Below are positions 36,121 to 47,075 of a DNA stretch of 64,000 nucleotides, piece by piece (within the stretch, counting starts at the first letter, position 1; every line of letters starts with the position of its first letter). The stretch is from Diadema setosum (taxonomy: Eukaryota; Echinodermata; Echinoidea; Diadematoida; Diadematidae), in contig NC_092694.1 of NCBI RefSeq assembly GCF_964275005.1, forward strand, positions 35,476,967-35,540,966. The letters run 5' to 3'. Both the position numbers and the translations under genes were made by a program. The notes under the pieces were generated by a model that saw nothing but the letters and a program-made list of their open reading frames with translations, had not been told where the DNA came from and searched no databases.

Positions 36121-36237
36121 GATTTCCTCTCAGAATGGTATGCTCTGTATTATTTCAAAAGTGGTTTCTTGCTATCTCACAAAAGGTTTAAAGCCCAATC
36201 CTCATCTCCACCAATATTATACCATCCCTTTTATGCT
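36120..36237. mobile_element. Foldback MITE family M3, copy 3, right half
   Basis: Follows the right arm of other M3 copies: GGTATGCTCTGTATTATTTC, GTGGTTTCTTGCTATCTCAC, then CCCAATCCTCATCTCCACC. The exact junction with the LINE is uncertain by about 10 bp. Confidence 0.5.
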
Positions 36238-36773
36238 ATATCAAATAGCACAGTCCTATACTCTAAGCAACACGAACATAGACCTGGAAAAGTAGTAGTT
36301 GATGTCAAATTTACGAAGCAAAAAACACGGTAACATTGGGAACACAGGTACAAATATGACACTGGGATGATCGTACGATTATGAGGCCGAAGGGCAAGCT
36401 TACCTGTACTCGCACCAAGATTAATAATGATGATAATATGCACTCACAAAGGAATTTGAGGAAAGCGAAGCAATAAATTGGCAAATTGTTCACTATGCAG
36501 GATTACAGAGCAATGATAGCTCTCTCTGTCTTATCACACACTAAGCGTACAAAATCATGCTGAGGTGCTTTGTGACGCAAGAACAGTTTAACATAAGTGG
36601 GCTTACAGCTTGTGATTGGTCGGGTCAAAATATAATAGTCAATACGATACGTCAAAATTCTACTGAGGGCGTCTAATTTTCCGTATTGTCTTTTTCTGCT
36701 GAACGTTTGTAGGTGTTCCATCACGTCTAAACTCATCTGGACCAATATTATAGTGATAGTGTATATTTTGCAA

Positions 36774-36817
<44 letters not shown>

Positions 36818-37159
36818 CTCTTTTTCATTGGTAATCTTCATTTACATTATGGAACAGAAAGCAAGCCTTAAAAATAGAGCATTCTTGAGTCTTTTAGTTT
36901 TTATAATCAAGGCAAAAGATTTTGTTTAATTCCACAAGGTGTTACCAAACGGAATTGTTCCATACCATTTAGTTTTTATGTGATTCTTGGAAGTGCTAAG
37001 GAATGTTGTAAAGCACATCACTGGCACCATAATAATATCACACGACATGAATTAAAAGCTTAAATTGATCCAGCTAACCGTCAGAGCTATTGTAGCTGCA
37101 AGCTTTCGCTTACTACTGTGGACTTTCCTAAGCCAAGCGTTTGGCATCTTAGCTGCCTG
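36238..37159. other. Non-coding; (TA)n at 36779-36812
   Basis: One TA microsatellite; otherwise nothing recognised. Confidence 0.5.
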
Positions 37160-37395
37160 TCTGGTACTGCTTTGGGACCACTGGAGCAGAAATAGGTGAC
37201 AAAAAGCCGGTTCGGTATATTTTGGGATGACTGGGTCATAAATAGGTGACAAAAGGTCTGTCTGGTATGTTTTGGGATGACTGGATCATAAAAAAAAAAG
37301 TGACAAAAAGCCTGTCTGGCATGTTTTGGGATGACTGGAGCATAAAAAAGGTGACAAAGGCCTGTCTGGAATGTTTTGGGATGACTAGACCATAC
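37160..37395 (+). repeat. Minisatellite, about 57-bp unit, four copies plus a partial
   Basis: Repeats of GTTTTGGGATGACTGG...CATAAA...GTGACAAA...CCTGTCTGG. The later units are most alike; the first is diverged. Confidence 0.85.
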
Positions 37396-37485
37396 CGGGA
37401 CTTTATTTTTTTTTTCTCAAAGGTATTTTAAATGCGTATTTTTCTTTCTCTCTCTCTCTCTCTCTTTCTAAAACAAAAACAAAAA

Positions 37486-38248
37486 TGTGACAGTGCACCT
37501 CAAAACGAACATAAAGTCGCACACACTGATTTTGCGTGATGACTGAAAATAAGTGAAATGGGTCAACCTAGCCGAACTTGACTTTTTCATACTTTCTGAA
37601 AGAGCGGGTCTTCTTTTACATTATGCTAAAATTTGGTATCATAAAACGGGCAGGAAAGTGTGTTTTTTAGCAGTTTATCTCGAACATTTTTGGTAGAATA
37701 GTGTGATTAGGTGTGTCTTTAGAACCCCTTTTTCATTTCTGAAAAACCTTGTCCACACTCTTCACTTTCAACTCTAATAACTTTTGAAAGGATAGTGCTA
37801 CTGCTTTGAAAGTTGGCATTAATTATGGACAGAATGTGTTATTGAGGCATGCTTAATTTCACTTTAATCTGATAATCTCTTCATTGTTGTTACTCTGGTG
37901 GTTTACTTCCTGTTTTTTGTCCCATTCATCGCACAGCCAGCACGGTTTGTAAAGATTAAGCGCTTGAATAGACACTGTACTTCAGAGCCTCTTTTCTCAG
38001 TTCACACTTTCCAGCACGGTTTGTAAAGATTAAGCGCTTGAATAGACACTGTACTTCAGAGCCTCTTTTCTCAGTTCACACTTTTCCAGAGTGTGTGCTT
38101 TCTTTCCAATATTTAAATAGGTTAAGAGAGTCCATTTGATTAGAGTTATACATCATTTTAAAGCTTAAAGTGTGCTCTTTCAGAATATGGTCTTAACTAA
38201 AAATTCATGTCTGGCGACTTTTTGTTTGTTTTGAGGTGCAGGGTCACA
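37486..38248. mobile_element. MITE family M1, copy 3, with an internal 74-bp duplication
   Basis: Same termini as the copy at 15342. A 74-bp block starting CCAGCACGGTTTGTAAAGAT (37937) is repeated directly at 38011, which explains its extra length. Flanks read AA rather than a clean TA. Confidence 0.85.
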
Positions 38249-38547
38249 AATGAACAATCATTATTATTTCACTTTATTTAGAGTGGAGAGTAATTATGTT
38301 GCCAAATCACCTTATTTCAATAGCGTTTCTAGAACTGTTGCAGTGAATATCTCTTGGTAATAATTTATTATGTTGAACTACGGATTAGGCCATAAAAAAG
38401 GGTCCAAATTGAAAATAAGGGGAAAAAAAGGAATGTGAATGCACCTATATGTAGACTGTGTAAACAGCGAATGTTTGCCAGTCTATACTTTTAAGAAGAT
38501 TATTTCTGGGTGTATACACATAATATGCATTTATACCAACATCTCCA

Positions 38548-38557
38548 GAGAATTTCC
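38548..38557 (+). promoter_or_regulatory. Decayed kB-type site of IL-17 B
   Basis: GAGAATTTCC stands where A, C and D have GGGAATTCCC. The palindrome is lost. Confidence 0.5.
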
Positions 38558-38726
38558 TGGCCTATGGATTAGTTTCATATTTGAACAGGGTGCGCAGACG
38601 GTAGACATGGGTTGAAGAAGCCCCAATGGTAGTCATGGAATGTACAGGGAAGGAACTAGGAAGTAAATATGAAAACACGTTCCATGTTCGTACAGGTGAC
38701 ATAATCTCTATCCGGTAAGCCGGTGG

Positions 38727-38733
38727 TATATTG
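38727..38733 (+). promoter_or_regulatory. Altered TATA region of IL-17 B
   Basis: TATATTG replaces the TATAAAA of the other three genes, while the flanking conserved words (ATCCGGTAAGC before, TTTTCTCCA after) remain. Confidence 0.5.
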
Positions 38734-38905
38734 TCCGTGTGGTGTTTTCTCCACTATCTTAAGCCTGCGTGTGAGGATATCCAGTGAGTTACATAGAGCA
38801 TTTCTCGCCAGGAAAGATACATCGACGTCTACCTACATTCGAAATTTTTCGAAAACCTTGCAATAGAAAATCCACAGGTAGAAACGAAAAGACATCAATA
38901 ACAAA

Positions 38906-39961
38906 ATGAATGTGAGTCTTAGTGCCTCTTTGCATTTCGTGTAAAACTGTATCAATTTGTATGTCTTTGTGCTGTACTGCATTACGAAATGGTTTCTTTG
39001 CGACGGTAATCCGCATTGCAATAGATTTGACTGTCTGAGTGCACTTTTTAGCCAGTGAAAACCAAGAAAAGAGTGTGTTGCAATTAAAGCTCTTTTCTAC
39101 TCGGTTCTTTCAGTTTATCAAGTGTTTACCAGGACATTCTATTCTGATGTAATTTTGCAAAAGCCTTGTGTGATAAAAAAGAAGAAGAAATGTGTTTATC
39201 ATAATTACATAATTTTACTTAATTGAATAATGCAACATTTAACTCTTTTTGTACTGTGGATGTTGATAGTTTTTCAGTTAATTTCTGCTTAATATAATTA
39301 TCTTCTCCCTAAAAAAGCAATTGGTGGGAGAATTCCCTTTTTTCATCATGTGAGTATAAACTTATCAATTATTTATCTCCTTGTTGCTTTGTCTCATCAG
39401 ATCCTGTTTCTACTTACGTCGATAGTTGCAGCCATCTTCCAAACCACCTTATCGTCACCAGTCCCGAGCACCTCTCAGACATGTCGGCCAATAGATGCAG
39501 CTGATTCCCATCGACGAAAGATAAACGCAAACTTGTTCTATCCTAAAGCGGCAGCATTCGCCGTACAAAGCTTTAACCTCTCAACCGGTGACATGGGCTT
39601 GACCGATACGCCAGGTTGTCCGTTCGATGGGCTCTCCAGCTCGCCAGACTGTCCCGTAGGAGTGAAACCAAACCCTGGAAGTCCTGAGATCGTGAACCAA
39701 GACACTTCGTGTCCATGGACCTACGTGGAATGTTTCGATGCTGATCGTATCCCAATGGCGATCACTATGGCTCAGTGAAAGTGTTCTGCATGTCTGGACC
39801 CTTACACAAACAAAGTGGATCCCAACCTTCGATGTCAACCTGTAATGTACAACATGAAAGTCCTTCAGAAGACACAGTGTGTGGATGGCCACTTCAGATA
39901 TGAGCAGAAGACCCTTCAAGTCCCCGTGTCATGTGCCTGTATGCGCACGAGGCGCGTCTAG
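38906..39961 (+). pseudogene. IL-17-type cytokine B, probable pseudogene
   Basis: Same two-exon design: Met-Asn exon (38906-38911, donor GTGAGT), intron 38912-39400, second exon 39401-39961 of exactly 561 nt. The frame is intact except for one TGA (39776-39778) where A, C and D have TGT, the first cysteine of the CQCSAC segment. Downstream the frame continues to the normal end (VPVSCAC..RTRRV). The kB and TATA sites are also altered. Together these point to a recent loss of function. A short secreted product, or a selenocysteine reading of the TGA, cannot be excluded by sequence alone. Confidence 0.85.
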
Positions 39962-40805
39962 GAATGATTTTTCTTTTTTTTTTTTAATGGACATCGCTTT
40001 CCCCGTATTCACTATTTAATGTATTTATTCTTTGAGTTGTATTGTATTCGTAATATTATAAAGTATTCACACATACTTTGCTTTCCATTCGCCTGGAAGA
40101 TTTATATATCCAAAACAACTGTTTTGCTGAGCATCCTAACGTCAACACCGTGATATTGATAAATTGGATTAATTCATCAGTTTCTAGCAGCCAGACAAAA
40201 AACAAAAACAATAGAACAACAACAACAACAAACAAACAAGCAAAACAAACATTGAGCTCGGACGTACAGTTTCTGCGCCTTGGTATTTTGCATTTTGGTA
40301 GTCTGTTATTACTGGTGAAGAAGCCGATATATTAAACGGCGGGATGTCATTTTGATCATTTTCTGATCTAGTAGTATGGAAGTAGATTCTAAAACCTTGA
40401 TACAGATTTAACCTGTTCTAGTAAGAAAACTGAAATATTTATTGTTATCTTCTAATACCTGATACTAATAATCAGTCGCTGTGTGGTGGAATGTTTGTCT
40501 ATTACTCCTGTGGAGCAATATCCTTAAATTGTCGCTCTGTATACGCATATTGGAACATACGATGTTGATGATCATCAAATGCGTATCATTTACGTGCAAT
40601 GACTTACGAGGAATGAGATGATTGAAAGCTCTCTTTAACTGTTTACAAGTGATATTTTGTAAATTTCATGTGGACAATGTATTTTTATGAAGTGTCGTTT
40701 TGTTTTTTTTAACTATGTACTCGCATAATGTATTCCGATAATATTTGCTTATTGCATCTACTCTATTATTGAGTGCCAGATACAGAGTCAAGTATGTTAC
40801 AAGTA

Positions 40806-40818
40806 ACCACTATGTGGT
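40806..40818 (+). promoter_or_regulatory. YRY-triloop stem, IL-17 B 3' flank
   Basis: ACCAC-TAT-GTGGT: the outer pair is A-T instead of the G-C in other copies, a compensatory change that keeps the stem. It lies 845 nt after the stop codon. Confidence 0.5.
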
Positions 40819-40990
40819 AATTTGGTTATCATCTCGCAGACAAACTATAGCCATGAGTACAATGATAAATCTTTTTTTTTTCCTACGGTTATCAACTCAT
40901 GGACTGCTTATCTGTTCTAAGTGTTATATGTAGCAGTTATGATACTTCAGTGTTGAGTTATCAAATCTCGTGTGAGACCTTTCGATATTC

Positions 40991-40996
40991 AATAAA
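40991..40996 (+). terminator. Polyadenylation signal of IL-17 B
   Basis: AATAAA about 175 nt beyond the stem-loop, as in gene A. Confidence 0.45.
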
Positions 40997-40999
40997 CGC

Positions 41000-42996
41000 A
41001 AGAGAAGTTGCACGAAAAAAGAAAAAAGACTAGCCCATTAATCAGTTATTGTGTCTACCCTTTGTTGTGCGAATTACCAGAGGACCTTTAAAACAGTATA
41101 TTTCTTCTGAAAACATGATGAAGTAAGTAAAGAATAATACCACAGATTTATTCGTACACACGTATTCTTACGCAAATCATTGAATAATACATGTAACCCA
41201 CACTCAACAAAACAGGACCATACCAGTTACCATCCAACATCAAACAGTAAAATTTTCATCTTTCAATGTCCCATAACTTTATAAGGTAATAAGCAATGTA
41301 TACATAGGTATCTAATATCAACACACTACCACAAATATGTATATGTACAATGATAATGCAGGAACCGATGAAATTGTATGAAATTTTATGAAAATAATCT
41401 TGGATCATCTTCGTTGCGTTCATTTGCTTTACAACGATTAAAAAAATATGGTCATGATGGTGTAGAATTCCAACCTACCTTTGATTCTTTGCCCTGTGCT
41501 CATGTCGCAACGTTTCAAAATTTGATGGAAATATCTCTTAAACGGGTCACACTCATCGTTCCCTCTTTTTTAACAGATGAGACATCCATTCTTTATTTAG
41601 GATAGGGAATTTTTGTGGAAAGTTATCCTTAAAAAAATTAACGATCTTTGTAGACCATTATAAGTCTTTTTAATTTCGCTTTCGCAACAGATTGTTCAAA
41701 ACAATGAAAAAAGTTAAGTTTTCGAATTCATAAATTGCTTATACCTTATACATATATATAACTCTTAAACATTACTTCATTCGTAAGTCACTCGTTATCA
41801 TCCGCTCTTACTGTGTACTGTTTATGGCCTTTGATAACACAGGTAAACTGTGTAATTGAAAAATGACTTGCCTCTAACTGACTTTTAGTTTTTAGTTACA
41901 TTCAACACAAACATGTTCAGAAAACACAAGTAAAATAAGCACGCAGGTATATATATATATATATGTATATATATAATGTACATATGATATATGAATACCT
42001 AAGTACGCTTAAATATGTATATCCATATGAGTTGACACCAACACAAGAGAGCAAGATCTGAAACCTAACTTGAAAATTAATCTTAAATTGAATGAAATCG
42101 ATATATGCTTTCATTTTCAAACTACTTCAAACGAAATTGCAGACTGCTCGTATCCCAACAACTTTATTGAGGGTGATTACCGGACATTCGAAATACTTTA
42201 ACAGTGCGTTTTGAACCTCACATGAATTGTTCAGGTGATAAAGCTAAATGAAGTTCTAGCTTCGCAACTCTTCTCGCATCCAGAAATTCCCGTTTTTAAG
42301 GTATTGATTTGATTTATTGATTCCTGTATCATCATTGTACATGAACATAAATGCATATGTATATATACATATTATTGGAGGCATAGGCACCCTACATATA
42401 CATGAACATCAGTGACTAACAAAATATTTTTTCTTCATTGCCTTTACACAATGTACAGCAGAAACGTAATAGCAATACAACCGTACAATGAATAATACAG
42501 TAGGGCTACAGCTTAAGCGTGGCTTGATATGCGTGCAGCCCTCGTACATATTACACATAGAAAAAATAGGAGAGAGAGGGATGACTTGCGTAGAGATAGG
42601 ATAGTAGAAAGGAAAAAGGGAAAGGAGAGGTTTGTCTGATTTCACTAAAGGCTTACACAAAGTTAGTTCACCTGGATCATTGATCAGTAAGGCATGACAA
42701 AATACTTCTCACCGAGGTATAGGTGAACAGTGACAGTTCATGGTTGGTTACATGATTACATGATAGATTACATAATATGAAATGCGGCGATATTTATACG
42801 AAGGAATTTCACGTATTATACACGAACAATGACAGCGAAATTACTGATATTGAAAGAGTAACATTGTTTTTACAGGTTTCCTAAAAAAAATACAAGGACT
42901 TTAAACTTTGAATTTCAGAATTTCAGTCATTGCTCATATCAATGCCAGTGTTATCTTATACATTTTTTAAAAACTATTAAGGATCAAAGGTGGGAA

Positions 42997-43035
<39 letters not shown>

Positions 43036-43445
43036 GGTAACACCTCGTAGCTATTACATACTGAGGTGCTCTCCTTTGCAAAACATTTTGTTAAGACCAC
43101 ATTCATGTCGAAAATGATGCTCGACGTACGAATGAATGATCCACTCAGATGTAAATCAATGGGCACAGGTTGGAGGACTCCTAAATATAAATCCTCGGTG
43201 ATACGTGTACAATTCAGATGACGGTACGCGACGACTTCGTCCAGGCAATGCATGTCTGATAATCCAACAAGTGTTTATCAAGCAAGTCACAGCTTCAATG
43301 TAGCAACGCCCACATAAATATGAATAAAGCAGGCCACATTTGTAGATGACTCGACTTTCCACCTGCAATCATATCTACAGACCTTATCTCCACAAGATAC
43401 AGTGTATTACATGTCAGCAGGTAATATGGATCTAACTATAACAAG
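41000..43445. other. Non-coding; microsatellites and a possible LINE tail
   Basis: (TG)n at 43000-43031 and a TA-rich tract at about 41948-41977. Around 42300-42400 the minus strand reads GTAGGGTGCCTATGCCTCC, then A/T-rich sequence, like the 3' tail of a LINE, but no coding part was found. Confidence 0.35.
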
Positions 43446-43640
43446 TCACTTAAGAGCGACGTTACTCTCAGAACGAATATGTTGGAGGTACAATTTCTCA
43501 GTGTTGCTTTGATCGGTTCCTTCATCCATCTGGAACTTTCCGTAAGGATCACCAACCTTTAGATTACAGAGCTTTCCACTCATCCATGACTCTTGTCTAC
43601 TTTTATGCGTGACCTCATTTCTAAAAATAGCCCACACAGA
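43446..43640 (-). CDS. Possible terminal exon of an unknown gene
   Basis: On the minus strand a TTTTTAG acceptor-like site (about 43625) is followed by an open block reading NEVTHKSRQESW, KLCNLKVGDPYGKFQMDEG and LQHIRSESNVALK, then a stop. The composition is protein-like, with mixed charge and no repeats. No family was recognised. Upstream exons would have to lie opposite IL-17 C or beyond, which lowers confidence. It may be chance. Confidence 0.2.
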   Translation of the reverse strand, partial: SVWAIFRNEVTHKSRQESWMSGKLCNLKVGDPYGKFQMDEGTDQSNTEKLYLQHIRSESNVALK

Positions 43641-43661
43641 ACAATAAACATGTACTGTCAT

Positions 43662-44139
43662 TTCATGTAAAGATATAGTTCAACAATGCAGTGTAATTGT
43701 ACAAAAACAAACGAATGGGGGGGGGGGAATCATACGGTTGGACACAAATTCAGAAAGTTGCTGATTTGAAAGTGTCACATTATAAGGTTTCGTTACATAA
43801 CATTTAATCAATGCTTCATTACTGTACTTTTCCTATTTTTTTTTTTTTTCGGTGCCTTTCTTATTTCCATTATGATTCAGATAAAAACTTCAACCTTGCC
43901 GGTTCATGAAGATTTAAGTCCACGTATCATGATCAAGTAGTCAAACAATAGAGCAAAAAAAAAATGTGCACGCACAGTGTCGAAGAGAGCACTTTGTACG
44001 GGGAGGGGGAGGGGGAGGTTTTATGGAAGGGAAATCCATGTATTTATTCCTCTATGTAATGGCATTTAAATAATTCTGAGACGGTTATCAAGACGAGTAT
44101 ACCCGCAAAAGAGATCCAATTATAGAATTAGAAAATCTG
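43662..44139. other. Non-coding upstream flank of IL-17 C
   Basis: Simple-sequence tracts (G-run at 43718, T-run at 43838, G-rich at 44000). No exon. Confidence 0.5.
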
Positions 44140-44149
44140 GGGAATTCCC
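44140..44149 (+). promoter_or_regulatory. kB-type site in IL-17 C promoter
   Basis: GGGAATTCCC, 180 bp before the TATA box, matching genes A and D even though much of the sequence between has diverged. GAAACTAGGAAG follows at 44249-44260. Confidence 0.65.
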
Positions 44150-44319
44150 ACTCAGCATTTGGGTAGTTTCACATTTGAACAAGTACCTTGGTGATTAGCT
44201 AATTAGTAGCTAAAAATGGTACTCGCTTAATCTCTACGGTAGTTAATAGAAACTAGGAAGTACTGAGACACGTTGCATATTCTTGCAGTCGACGTTATAT
44301 CCATCCGGAAAGTCGATGG

Positions 44320-44326
44320 TATAAAA
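44320..44326 (+). promoter_or_regulatory. TATA box of IL-17 C
   Basis: TATAAAA, 207 bp before the start codon, in the conserved CCATCCGG...GATGG context. Confidence 0.7.
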
Positions 44327-44526
44327 CTGGGCAGTGCGGAGTTTTCTCCATCATCTTCAATCTGCCTGCGATATCATCCACTCAACATCAGCCAGCACTT
44401 CGTCTCAAGCCTCTATCAACCGAAGAAGATACTTTGTTTTTGACACTGACTGACTTGAAGGGCTCGGAAGCAGCGAAGTCTTAAAGCCTCAACGAAAAAG
44501 AGGAGACCGTTAAAATCATCCTCAAA

Positions 44527-45314
44527 ATGAACGTAAGTCCAAACTATATAGCTATTTAAGGACATTTTATCATCTATGTTTTCCATTCTTATGCATTTCA
44601 TTACCAAAGTTTTTTTTTTTCCGACGTATGATCAAAATTCAGAATACGCACACATAGCAGATGATTTGATACAATAATTATCGTATTCTACTGAAAATGA
44701 CAATGTTAATGTATGGTCCCTTTTTCTCAATGCCCTTTGTATTTTCTCTACAGACTCTATACCTCTTTACATCAGTGATTGCAGCGATATTCCAAACCGT
44801 CATGTCTTCACCAGTCCCTGTCACAACTCAGACATGTCTGCCCATAGACGCAGCTGACTCCCATCGCAGAGATCTGAACTCCAATCTCTTCTATCCCAAA
44901 GCCGCGGCATTCGCCATACAAAGTTTCAACGTCTCAACCAGTGACATGGGCTTGGCCGATACGTCAAGCTGTCCGTTTGATGGCGTCTCCAGCCCGCAGG
45001 ACTGTCCCGTAGGAGCGAAACCAAATGCTGGAAGTCCGGAGATTATCAACCAAGACGGCTCATGTCCATGGACATACGTGGAATGCTTTGACCCCAACCG
45101 TATCCCAATGGCGATCACTATGGCCCAGTGTCAGTGTTCGGCATGTCTGGACCCTTACACACACGAAGCGGATCCAAACCTTCGTTGTCAACCTGTGATG
45201 TACAACATGAAAGTCCTGCAGAAGACACAGTGTGTGGATGGCCACTTCAGATACGAGCAGAGGACCCTTCAAGTCCCCGTGTCGTGCGCATGTATGCGCA
45301 TGCGGCGTGTCTAG
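44527..45314 (+). CDS. IL-17-type cytokine C (two exons)
   Basis: Secreted IL-17-family cytokine of 188 residues. Exon 1 (44527-44532) codes Met-Asn with a GTAAGT donor. The short intron ends at CTACAG (44753), and exon 2 (44754-45314) is 561 nt. Signal peptide TLYLFTSVIAAIFQT, sequon FNVST, then CPWTYVECFDPNRIP, MAQCQCSACLD, VLQKTQCVDGHFRYE and VPVSCACMRMRRV, with all knot cysteines. The intron (221 bp) is less than half the length in the others and its sequence differs, while the protein stays close to A and D, which suggests selection on the coding part. A frame starting at 44697 is intronic read-through and not the start. Confidence 0.93.
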
Positions 45315-45575
45315 GGGTGCGTTTTCTAGTCACAAGACAGGCTCTCACTTAATGTATTCACTATTTCTCATAATACTATTTATTCTTTGTCTTGTTATGT
45401 ATTCGCAATATAATGTCTATAAGAAATGCCTTGCTTTAATATATTCTCCTGCCCAAATTGCTCGTGAATCTAGTTTTCGTGAACACCTTGACGTTGATAA
45501 GGAAACCTACAATCTCAGCAACATTGATATGTCTTTTCTACAGCCAGACAACAAACTATGAACCTCCGCAGTAAA

Positions 45576-45577
<2 letters not shown>

Positions 45578-45616
<39 letters not shown>
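45578..45616. repeat. (TA)n microsatellite in IL-17 C 3' flank
   Basis: TA dinucleotides between the stop codon and the stem-loops, probably inside the 3' UTR. AU-rich TATTTATTC lies at 45377-45385. Confidence 0.9.
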
Positions 45617-45618
<2 letters not shown>

Positions 45619-45965
45619 GTGCAGTAATTCTACTATTTATTTGTTCTAGTAGGATAAACGAAGGTTTTCTCGACATTTTCAGGGTTTCTTCTATAAACAA
45701 AGAAATCTGAGATATTTTCGTTATAGTGTTAGTCAATATGCCGTCTTGCCTAGCACTGACGTGGTGAAATATTTATAGAGAACATTTGTAGAGAAACATC
45801 AGAAAATCTGAACATGTTGGTCATCACATTCTGCATATGTGATGACGTACATGATATGAGTATATCATGACCTAAGACAATTAGGAAAAAACAACAACAA
45901 CAATGCTAACTCACTCTATTGCTGTTGTTCGACATGCATTATTTTTACAACATTCTTTATTTAAA

Positions 45966-45978
45966 TGTCCTATGGACA
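45966..45978 (+). promoter_or_regulatory. Second TAT-triloop stem, IL-17 C 3' flank
   Basis: TGTCC-TAT-GGACA, identical to the copy in gene A; beyond one mismatch the AAA/TTT flanks can extend it. Confidence 0.5.
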
Positions 45979-46110
45979 ATTTGTTTTCGTTTATGCCATG
46001 CAATTTCTCTTGTTTGTAATCACGCACATTAATGTACGTGAGTATCAAATTTTCATCTACTCAATGTTGAGTGCAGAAATCGAAGTCAAGTTTGACGTTA
46101 CGCTTTAGTA

Positions 46111-46123
46111 GCCACCATGTGGT
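46111..46123 (+). promoter_or_regulatory. YRY-triloop stem, IL-17 C 3' flank
   Basis: GCCAC-CAT-GTGGT (outer G-T wobble), 797 nt after the stop codon, preceded by the shared TTTGACGTTA word. Confidence 0.5.
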
Positions 46124-46275
46124 AACATATATCCAGGAAATTGATATTTTAATTCTTCTCTGTATACCCATCAATTGTACTTACCATCAATTTATTTTCA
46201 ATGTACTGTCAGTTACAGAAAGTATTCTCTTCAACACACCTGTGATTCATGTACACGGTTTGGGAAATTCCTTGT

Positions 46276-46281
46276 AATAAA
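46276..46281 (+). terminator. Polyadenylation signal of IL-17 C
   Basis: AATAAA about 155 nt beyond the stem-loop. Confidence 0.5.
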
Positions 46282-46715
46282 TGAATTCTAAGTATGCCAT
46301 TGTTTTCAAACAGCTAGACAGGACCACGTTCGAAAAAAAAAAAGGATTTCGAAAGTCATAATTACGAGGCTGCCATCACTGTCAATCACTTGTTTATTAA
46401 TGATGACAGGCTCTTGCATTTTCTCCTGTCTGTACCTGGAAATAAGTGTATTGTTGATTTCTTTGATTTCATAGCTCTATGTCCAAATACTTAAAAGAAT
46501 ATGGTGATCGTTATATTATGAATATATTTTTGGTTGCTGTTGTTGTAAGATACTAGTACACGTGTAAAGTTGTCAGTTTCATGTACGATTTAAGTTGCAA
46601 AAATGCAGAAATAAAATCAAACTAAACTGAGCTAAACTGAATATGTGTCTGATAATCTTACATTTTTGACCGGCAATGAGAAAGACAGACAGAAAAAAAA
46701 AAACCCAGAGAGACA

Positions 46716-46742
46716 GGGAGACAGAGAGAGAGAGAGAGAGAG
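46716..46742. repeat. (GA)n-rich microsatellite
   Basis: Mostly GA dinucleotides. Confidence 0.9.
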
Positions 46743-46826
46743 GAAGAATTCAGAAACGCCGTGCACGTACGTTGTTGTATACAATATTATAAAAATTATG
46801 CAATAAAATTCGTAACAAATAAGAAG

Positions 46827-47075
46827 TGAAGAGTTTGTTTGCAAAAACCGATAAGTCCATTTTTGAAGATTTTGAAGTACGATCTCTGTCACAAAGTACA
46901 CAAAAATACCTTTTAAATGACATATTGGTCACTACATATAAAGGTATATTTTTGAAGTTATGGTCAAAAGAAGCAAACATTTTCTATTATTCTCTTTATT
47001 TTTCTTGACCTTTAATCGCAAATATCTCCATTTGGCAAATATGGACTTAATCGGTTTTTGCAAACAAACTCTTCA
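46827..47075. mobile_element. MITE family M2, copy 3
   Basis: Same ends and length as copies at 14871 and 16267. The flanking dinucleotides no longer form a clean TA pair. Confidence 0.8.

Noticed and set aside
42984-43253. Open frame ending in a His-Thr repeat
   Set aside because: The repeat is the translation of a (TG)n microsatellite on the opposite strand.
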